Below, piece after piece: positions 7,777 through 13,223 of a DNA stretch of 13,223 nucleotides (positions are counted from its first letter, which is position 1; every line of letters begins with the position of its first letter). The stretch comes from Planctomycetaceae bacterium (GTDB lineage: Bacteria > Planctomycetota > Planctomycetia > Planctomycetales > Planctomycetaceae). The stretch spans positions 1,248 through 14,470 of the forward strand of contig JAESQE010000370.1 of assembly GCA_016765335.1 (NCBI GenBank), given 5' to 3'. The notes under the pieces were generated by a model. The model saw only the letters and a list, made by a program, of their open reading frames with translations, was not told where the DNA came from and made no database searches. Position numbers and translations under genes: made by a program.

Positions 7777-8670
7777 ATGAAGATGTTAATACGATATTTG
7801 ATCTGTATTTTATCAACCTGTCTATTCTTCGAAGCATCTATCAGAGATTTATCCGCTGAGGACAAGAAAGAGAAATCTAAAGACTGGGTGTATCTGGAAA
7901 ACGATCACTTTCGACTTGGCCTGCTTCGTTCACATGGCGGTGCAATTGGTCATTTATCTTTGGTTGGAAATAATGAAAACTTACTGAATCACTACGATCA
8001 CGGTCGGCTTGTCCAACAATCATATTATGGTGATGCTGATGGTTCTCGGTGGGTGAAAAAGCCTTGGCGTTACAATCCAGTCCAAGGCGGTAACTACAAG
8101 GGAACCGCGACAGTCGTGAACGAATTCAAATCTACCGAAACGAGTGCTTACGCAAGAACAACTCCTCGGCACTGGGCATCTGGCACACTATTAACAGAAT
8201 GTTCCATGGAGCAATGGATAGAACTGGACGGCCCAGTTGTGCATCTACGTTACAAGTTTTCGTACAACGGAAGCCAGGCACATAAAGCACGTCACCAGGA
8301 GACACCAGCAGTCTTTATTTCTCCAAAGCTAAAAACGCTGGTTACCTACGCGGGCAGCAAACCCTGGACTGGTGACACGTTGAATAAGCACATCCCTGGC
8401 TGGCCCAACGAATCTGTAAGTATGTCTGAAAATTGGGCTGCTTACGTGGATGATCAATCTGATGGCATCGGAATTTACGTACCTGGCTCTACTAAAGCAA
8501 CCTGCTATCGCTACGAAGGAGGCCAGGGGTCTAATTGTTCTTATGTTGCACCGCTGAGAACATTTTCAATCAAACCCGGCCTCACTTTTTCGTACCGTGC
8601 CTACTTGACTGCTGGGAATATTAAAGCAATACGCGCACGATTCGAGACTCTTCGAAATTCAAAGAATTGA
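7777..8670 (+). CDS. Secreted protein with galactose-mutarotase-like beta-sandwich features, function unknown
   Basis: The 297-residue product begins with a signal peptide (hydrophobic core about 4-18, likely cleavage after SA at 26-27) and so acts outside the cytoplasm. The mature part opens with a pattern common in galactose-mutarotase-like and other carbohydrate-handling beta-sandwich domains: a strand ending ENDHFRLGLL, then HGGAIGHLSL, NLLNHYDHGRLVQQSYYG, and a WRYNPVQGG segment (97-105). The rest has alternating hydrophobic strands with many Trp, Tyr and His residues and no membrane segment. I do not recognise a named family or a catalytic pair with confidence. A role in binding or processing a sugar or sulfated polysaccharide would fit, but is inferred only from fold-like motifs. 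It meets the convergent gene at 8688 after 17 bases, with no separate terminator visible. Confidence 0.75.
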   Translation: MKMLIRYLICILSTCLFFEASIRDLSAEDKKEKSKDWVYLENDHFRLGLLRSHGGAIGHLSLVGNNENLLNHYDHGRLVQQSYYGDADGSRWVKKPWRYNPVQGGNYKGTATVVNEFKSTETSAYARTTPRHWASGTLLTECSMEQWIELDGPVVHLRYKFSYNGSQAHKARHQETPAVFISPKLKTLVTYAGSKPWTGDTLNKHIPGWPNESVSMSENWAAYVDDQSDGIGIYVPGSTKATCYRYEGGQGSNCSYVAPLRTFSIKPGLTFSYRAYLTAGNIKAIRARFETLRNSKN

Positions 8671-8687
8671 ACAGAGCCATGCCTCGA

Positions 8688-9593
8688 TTATTTCAATGAC
8701 CGAATGGCACGGGAGTGAACAGAGTGAAATTTGTTAAAGAAGCTGGTCATTTTTTCTCCCAATCTTTTTGGGATGACACCTTGGTCAACTGCCTGCGACG
8801 AAACTAATCCAAGATCGGTGTTCTGGTTCTCCCAAAGAGTAACATATTGGGTACCCGGTTTTCCTTCAGAATCAACCCCGGTGACGGTCGCCTGTATGAA
8901 AACTTTTAAAGCATCTGGGGCTCCATTTTCCTGGGGCATGGTCAGAACTGTCACCACCATAAATGGGGCACTCTCAACCGAACTATCAGTTGAAAGACGG
9001 ATCTTCGCTTTATCCATCACAAGTTCCGCGTGCTTTTGAATAGTCTGTTTCATAAAACCTGCGGAATCAAAACCATCTGGAATCTGAATACTAAAGCCCA
9101 TCTCAGTAATTTCGGCCAATAACTGGTTGCCTTGCTCTGTTCCGATAATAATTTTAGGATTATCACGGCTCATGCCGGGACTCTTATCGTCAGGCAAACC
9201 AGCTTCGGTGGGTGTATCCTTAACCTTAAATCCACCCGAACCAGCAAAGGGGACGGCTTCTGATTTACTCATTACCGGGGATTCATTAACTGGATCCGGA
9301 GTCATTTCTTCAGTTTTAGAGGGGTCTATAATGGGTTTAAATGGTTGTACTATATTCTCATCTTGCCCTGAAGATTGCTGATGACCATTTCCTTCAGCCT
9401 GAACACCACCATTATTATGAATCGCACGTGCAGGAGCCAAGCTGACAACGGATGTATTTGATGATGAGTCGTTGCCGCCCAAATTATTAAAAAAGTAGAC
9501 AACCCCTACAAGCACAGCAAAAATGAATACACCCTTAACAAGCTGAGCACTATCCACATTAGATTTTTTTCTCTTCTTCTTTTTGCTGCCCAT
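8688..9593 (-). CDS. Membrane-anchored protein of unknown function
   Basis: The 301-residue product starts MGSKKKKRKK, a strongly basic cytoplasmic stub, followed by one membrane helix (about 17-35). A Ser/Asn/Gly/Pro/Glu-rich linker of roughly 100 residues projects outside, and a C-terminal globular region (about 150-295) has alternating strands and helices. A single N-terminal anchor with the bulk outside is inferred from the positive-inside rule. No catalytic motif or family was recognised, and the C-terminal part shows no cysteine. An in-frame TTG lies two codons upstream of the chosen ATG; the ATG is preferred as the conventional codon. It is downstream of the PHP hydrolase on the same strand but separated by 263 bases, so co-transcription is uncertain. 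Confidence 0.75.
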   Translation of the reverse strand: MGSKKKKRKKSNVDSAQLVKGVFIFAVLVGVVYFFNNLGGNDSSSNTSVVSLAPARAIHNNGGVQAEGNGHQQSSGQDENIVQPFKPIIDPSKTEEMTPDPVNESPVMSKSEAVPFAGSGGFKVKDTPTEAGLPDDKSPGMSRDNPKIIIGTEQGNQLLAEITEMGFSIQIPDGFDSAGFMKQTIQKHAELVMDKAKIRLSTDSSVESAPFMVVTVLTMPQENGAPDALKVFIQATVTGVDSEGKPGTQYVTLWENQNTDLGLVSSQAVDQGVIPKRLGEKMTSFFNKFHSVHSRAIRSLK

Positions 9594-9643
9594 TACCAAT
9601 CGCCTATAAAGATTTGAAGTTGAATAATATCTCGGTTATCCAT

Positions 9644-9844
9644 TTGATGCATCCACTGTGTAGAAAGTTCCCCCAAAACGGGAAGGTCTAATTAATCCAC
9701 CCCCGTAGCACAGGAGCCACCTGACTTTGATTACAGTACCAGAGATGCTCGAGCACTGCAAGAGAGAACTTCTTTATTATTAGTAATGCACGTTTGAGTA
9801 CAACTTAGACACCCGCATGCACGGCAGTGCCAAGGATGCATCAA
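9644..9844. repeat. 11-bp inverted repeat pair bracketing an intergenic region
   Basis: TTGATGCATCC (9644-9654) recurs as its exact reverse complement GGATGCATCAA at 9834-9844. Together they bracket most of the gap between the genes ending at 9857 and starting at 9593. Each copy contains the palindrome GATGCATC. The 179 bases between contain no gene. They may be two operator half-sites, ends of a small element, or chance. Confidence 0.45.
9774..9803 (-). promoter_or_regulatory. Possible promoter for the gene ending at 8688
   Basis: On the minus strand TTGTAC (9803-9798) and TAATAA (9779-9774) are separated by 18 bases, about 170 bases upstream of the ATG at 9593. Both hexamers depart from consensus, so this is a weak proposal. 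Confidence 0.2.
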
Positions 9845-9856
9845 TTTATCAAATAA

Positions 9857-12445
9857 CTAATCTGACTTAACAGGCAATGCTTCGAGGATTGTATCGAGAT
9901 TGGCTTTATAGCCCTTGCCATCAGCATCGATAAAGATGGGATTTGAGACGGCAATTGGCTGCTGCTTTCCCCAAGATGGACCTTGAACCGGTCCCAGCTG
10001 AGAATTTTCTCCGGCAGCCACAACAACAATATGGGCATCATTGTTCAATTCGATTGAAAGCGTTTGGTCAAACTTTACAACCTGGGAACTGAACATGTTT
10101 GGATGCGTAGCCCGTTTATAATTATGAATCGGGTGTGACTTTCCATTGATTAGCACAAACACACGATCAATATCGAACCAATTTGGGCATTGCACACGAA
10201 CATGAAGATTCATTTTTTTAGACTTGGGTGATATACCATCACCAGGTATCGCAATAACTTCACCGCTAGTACGATCCATCAAGGAAACACTCAGAAATGG
10301 CCCATTGGACATAATCAAATGAGCTTTTTCTGTTTCATGTACCATCTCCAGTGCCTGAATTTCATCAGGCTGGTCAGTTGAACTTTTTACCCAGTTTCGT
10401 AGTCCACCTGAACCATGATAATTGTAATGCGAGTCCGTATTAACCACGCCGGTTATTCGGTAGCCCTGATTCAATAACTGAAGCCAGTTGAGCATCCGGT
10501 TATTTCGCTTGCTTTGTTTCGACTCGTAAGGCGAAGATAAATTTAGAATTGATCCCAGTGGGTGGATTTCGATGGTCTCAATCAATGCCAACGATTCAGC
10601 ATAACCGCCATCAGGCACTCCATCGCCATTTTTGTCGTAAAAGAGCCAACCAATATCAGGATGATTTTGTTGCACCAGTTTATCGCTGCGGTTATCCCAC
10701 AAGGCTGCTCGTTGAATTTGCTTTTCCGGACTGGTATCAGTCAAAGGCCCACCACCATCTTGCGTGTGTGGTTTGCGAATCAAAGGGAAAACATTCTGAT
10801 GATTCAAGGGCAGGGGACTACCTGTGAGTTCCATTCCAGAACATGTTGCAAGAAATTTTTCGATCCCCAGTGCCTTGATGTGGGGGACGTAGGTGTCGAT
10901 GCGATTGTGTTCTGTACATGGAGCAAATTCGAGATGTTCGCACACTAAATTCAACACCCGGCCGAATTGACTTCCGCTGTTATCTCCCGAGGGACTGCTA
11001 TGACTATGAAACTCCGTACTCACCCATCCTGTTGTATCAACAACTCGTTTAAGCGTCGCAGTGAGTGACGTGGTCTCGTCAGGATGCACTTTCACTTTTG
11101 TGAATAATGCATCGTATTCTGGTCCTCGACTAATAATCGCTTCATACTCACCAACAGGAAGCAGTACTTCATCGTGTCCCTGATGCAGATAGAGTAAGTT
11201 TTTGACTGCAACCTCTGCTGATTCCGGACCGAAATTCAATTGATTGGCGTCACTATCTGCTATCAATTCCACCTTGCAGGGCAGGGCTGCTTTGCTGCCA
11301 TCAGTAACTTTAATTTTTAAAGTGCCGACTTCGATTGAACTCTCCAGTTCAATCACATTCACCCCTTTAAGAATACTCAGCGGTGCTTTTTCGATAAGAA
11401 CAATACCGTGAAAAGAAACCTTGGCTGAGTATTCTCCCGTGGGTAACGATTGATCCACGCGGCCACTTCCATCAGTCCAAAGTGTGCCGAAGTATTTCCC
11501 CTGTTGAGAAAGTTCAATACGTGCATTAGGCAACCGGGTTCCAGATGCAAGTACAGTCATTGCAGTAGTGCCGTTTGAGGCATCAGGTAACTTCACAAGA
11601 CCAGACCGTATATCACACAAATCAGAAGCAACGTGCCAATGAACAATGTTAGAAATTTCATCCCCTGCTTTAAGAACGAGTTCGTTTTTTTCGCCTTCGA
11701 TTTTATAGCTCAGCAATGTATTTCGGGAATCACTACGAGAAGTCAGTAACCTGTCAGGACAAACAATCCCATAAGTCTGCTTCCAAAACCTGTCATCAAT
11801 CCAATAAAGTTCATTCTCCCCATTGGGTGACTTAAGCATGTCTTCCTTGCCACCATCAAGCCGGACTTCGTCAGAGAACGAAATTGTCAAATCCTTATCG
11901 CTGGTATTATGATACGTTTGCGTAACCACCAGATAACGAGAATCTGTTTTCAATCGGTAGCTGACAACCAATTCTGCACGGTCATCAAAAGCAGAGGCCG
12001 TCACACGGATTTCAAGCTCATCATGATTTTTCTGAGCCTGCTTCAGATGAACTGGCTTCCCTTGCCGATCAATAATTTTCCAGGAACGAAACGGATATTT
12101 TCTCGCACCAGGGTAATAAGCACTGAGCTGGTCACTGGGTTGCTCATTTGTCGTGTAATCAATTAAGCAACCCGCAATTCCACGTACTGTCATATTTGCA
12201 TTACGAGAAGCGGTTGGCTGAGCAATAACCGCAGTGACATACCTATTCCTGAGTACAAAATCCCCAATGATTGCATCGATCTCTTTACCTGCCGGCACAA
12301 CACGATCCCAATTATCTGACTCAACTCGAAATACAGAGACGCCATCTGCAAGCATTTCTGCTGAAAATACTACTGAGCGATCTCCGTAGGATAAAAATAA
12401 AGCCGTAGATAATAGGAATAATCGAGCAGAGGATCTAACAAGCAT
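9857..12445 (-). CDS. Secreted CehA/McbA-type metallohydrolase with PHP domain
   Basis: This 862-residue product has an N-terminal signal peptide (about 1-29, ending FSA). The front half (about 30-460) is beta-rich; around 298-348 a carboxypeptidase-regulatory-like repeat is visible (LPNARIEL, then LWTDGSGRV). The back half is a PHP-type metal-dependent phosphoesterase/hydrolase domain: FHSHSSPSGDN (His480, His482), CTEHN (Glu512, His513), GMEL (Glu539), NHPDIGW (His595) and NTDSHYN (Asp671, His673) are the expected metal ligands. The C-terminus SNGPFLSV (713-720) leads into another beta region. CehA and McbA hydrolyse the carbamate carbaryl, but family members act on diverse substrates and the natural substrate here is unknown. 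A calcium-loop-like DKNGDGVPDGG (604-614) sits within the PHP domain. GGAG (12457-12454) lies 8 bases before the ATG. Confidence 0.87.
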   Translation of the reverse strand: MLVRSSARLFLLSTALFLSYGDRSVVFSAEMLADGVSVFRVESDNWDRVVPAGKEIDAIIGDFVLRNRYVTAVIAQPTASRNANMTVRGIAGCLIDYTTNEQPSDQLSAYYPGARKYPFRSWKIIDRQGKPVHLKQAQKNHDELEIRVTASAFDDRAELVVSYRLKTDSRYLVVTQTYHNTSDKDLTISFSDEVRLDGGKEDMLKSPNGENELYWIDDRFWKQTYGIVCPDRLLTSRSDSRNTLLSYKIEGEKNELVLKAGDEISNIVHWHVASDLCDIRSGLVKLPDASNGTTAMTVLASGTRLPNARIELSQQGKYFGTLWTDGSGRVDQSLPTGEYSAKVSFHGIVLIEKAPLSILKGVNVIELESSIEVGTLKIKVTDGSKAALPCKVELIADSDANQLNFGPESAEVAVKNLLYLHQGHDEVLLPVGEYEAIISRGPEYDALFTKVKVHPDETTSLTATLKRVVDTTGWVSTEFHSHSSPSGDNSGSQFGRVLNLVCEHLEFAPCTEHNRIDTYVPHIKALGIEKFLATCSGMELTGSPLPLNHQNVFPLIRKPHTQDGGGPLTDTSPEKQIQRAALWDNRSDKLVQQNHPDIGWLFYDKNGDGVPDGGYAESLALIETIEIHPLGSILNLSSPYESKQSKRNNRMLNWLQLLNQGYRITGVVNTDSHYNYHGSGGLRNWVKSSTDQPDEIQALEMVHETEKAHLIMSNGPFLSVSLMDRTSGEVIAIPGDGISPKSKKMNLHVRVQCPNWFDIDRVFVLINGKSHPIHNYKRATHPNMFSSQVVKFDQTLSIELNNDAHIVVVAAGENSQLGPVQGPSWGKQQPIAVSNPIFIDADGKGYKANLDTILEALPVKSD

Positions 12446-12730
12446 TCTGAGTTCTCCGAATAAGAATTCGTGTTGTTATTTGACGAATCGTTTCACATCA
12501 AGCAACTGGCAACGCAACATCAACCGACACAAAGGCTATTGTAAAACAGACCAGTGTTGACCAATGCAAGCTACTACATGTCATCCCGCTTAGCAAGTTG
12601 GGATACTCAAAGAGTCGGTGAGGAAAGCAAACAACCAATAGCAATTCCATGTATGTTAAAGACATTGAGCGATAGCCAGTCTCAAGCTTCGATTTGAATC
12701 TCGTTGCCATAAAATGAAGCGACTCTGGTT

Positions 12731-13223
12731 TCACTTACGTCCTTTTTTTGTAGTTTTTTTCTTAGTGGCCTTTTTGGCTATCTTCTTTTTCGCAGACGAT
12801 GTTTTTTTTGTTGCTGTTTTCTTCGCTACAGTTTTCTTCGCTACCACAGGCTTCTTGATGACGGCGGTCGATTTTTTAACCGACTTCTTTTTAGCCGCCA
12901 CGCTCTTGCTCGCGGTCGCAGTTTTGTTGCCTTTGACTTCCTTGGTTGATTTCTTTGTCGTTTTGCTAGCAGATTTCTCTGACTTCTTCGTTGCAGGCTT
13001 TGCAGTTTTAGGTTTCGGTTTACGAGGGATTGTAATTTTCCCTGCAAGTAAATCTTTCAGTCGCCCCGGAACAGCCGTCAAGTTTTTTAACGGGTCCTCT
13101 TTATCTGGACCATCTGCGAATGCAACAGTCTTCTGGAGCTGGGAAACTCCGGCCAATTTTGAGATCAGAAAAAAGAACAAAGGCACGTCAGATTTTCGAA
13201 CAGCCCCTTTGAACTGTTCGCCA
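12731..13223 (-). CDS. Lysine-rich protein with histone H1-like C-terminal tail, 5' end outside window
   Basis: The frame is open through the right edge of the window, so 163 residues of an unknown total are visible. A GTG at 13186 could start a 151-residue product, but the upstream codons read on without a stop (GEQFKGAVRKSD), so the gene is probably longer. The first visible part has a hydrophobic stretch (PLFFFLISKLAG) and a segment reading LKNLTAVPGRLKDLLAGK. The last 96 residues contain 38 lysines in KK-, AKK- and TKK-type repeats with Ala, Thr and Ser, resembling the C-terminal tails of histone H1-like and HU-like bacterial proteins that bind DNA or other polyanions. The N-terminal domain is not recognised, so the role is open. 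The 285 bases between it and the PHP hydrolase show no convincing gene. Confidence 0.75.
   Translation of the reverse strand, partial: GEQFKGAVRKSDVPLFFFLISKLAGVSQLQKTVAFADGPDKEDPLKNLTAVPGRLKDLLAGKITIPRKPKPKTAKPATKKSEKSASKTTKKSTKEVKGNKTATASKSVAAKKKSVKKSTAVIKKPVVAKKTVAKKTATKKTSSAKKKIAKKATKKKTTKKGRK

Noticed and set aside
12581..12602. ATCCC...GGGAT inverted repeat as terminator of the lysine-rich gene
   Set aside because: The stem has only five base pairs with a 12-base loop, and no T tract follows on the minus strand.
12498..12734. Minus-strand open frame of 78 codons whose GTG overlaps the stop of the lysine-rich gene
   Set aside because: The product has no recognisable pattern, no ribosome-binding site and looks like translated non-coding sequence; the overlap is probably chance.

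Overview
The window looks like chromosomal DNA of a planctomycete or close relative (moderate AT content, SCO/caa3-type oxidase cluster, secreted CehA/McbA-type hydrolase, many membrane-anchored proteins of unknown family). This placement is inferred from gene content and protein character only; the genus cannot be named from the sequence.

Positions 1-6570 hold a plus-strand aerobic respiration cluster: an SCO1/SenC copper chaperone, CoxB with a C-terminal cytochrome c domain, an A2-type CoxA (YSHPxVY motif), an enlarged histidine-rich CoxC, a small CoxD, and a second, divergent subunit III-like protein. Together they encode a caa3-type cytochrome c oxidase plus the chaperone that loads its CuA site. 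A 121-bp element with perfect 19-bp inverted ends lies just upstream of the SCO gene, and a terminator-like hairpin separates coxC from coxD.

Positions 6571-7184 hold ssrA (tmRNA) with its acceptor stem, T arm, first pseudoknot, tag reading frame and a strong intrinsic terminator. A candidate promoter and an 11-bp hairpin lie upstream. The tag reads AEKQYAMVA, which ends unusually in Val-Ala.

Positions 7356-8670 encode, on the plus strand, a four-helix DUF3147-like membrane protein and a secreted protein that resembles the start of galactose-mutarotase-like beta-sandwich domains. From 8688 to the end all genes are on the minus strand. In their transcription order they are a lysine-rich protein cut by the window edge (histone H1-like tail), a large secreted PHP-domain metallohydrolase of the CehA/McbA type, and a membrane-anchored protein of unknown function.

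No CRISPR array, complete insertion sequence, rRNA or ordinary tRNA was seen. The least ordinary items are the histidine-rich, double-helix insertion in CoxC, the atypical tmRNA tag and leader, and the inverted-repeat element at the left end.
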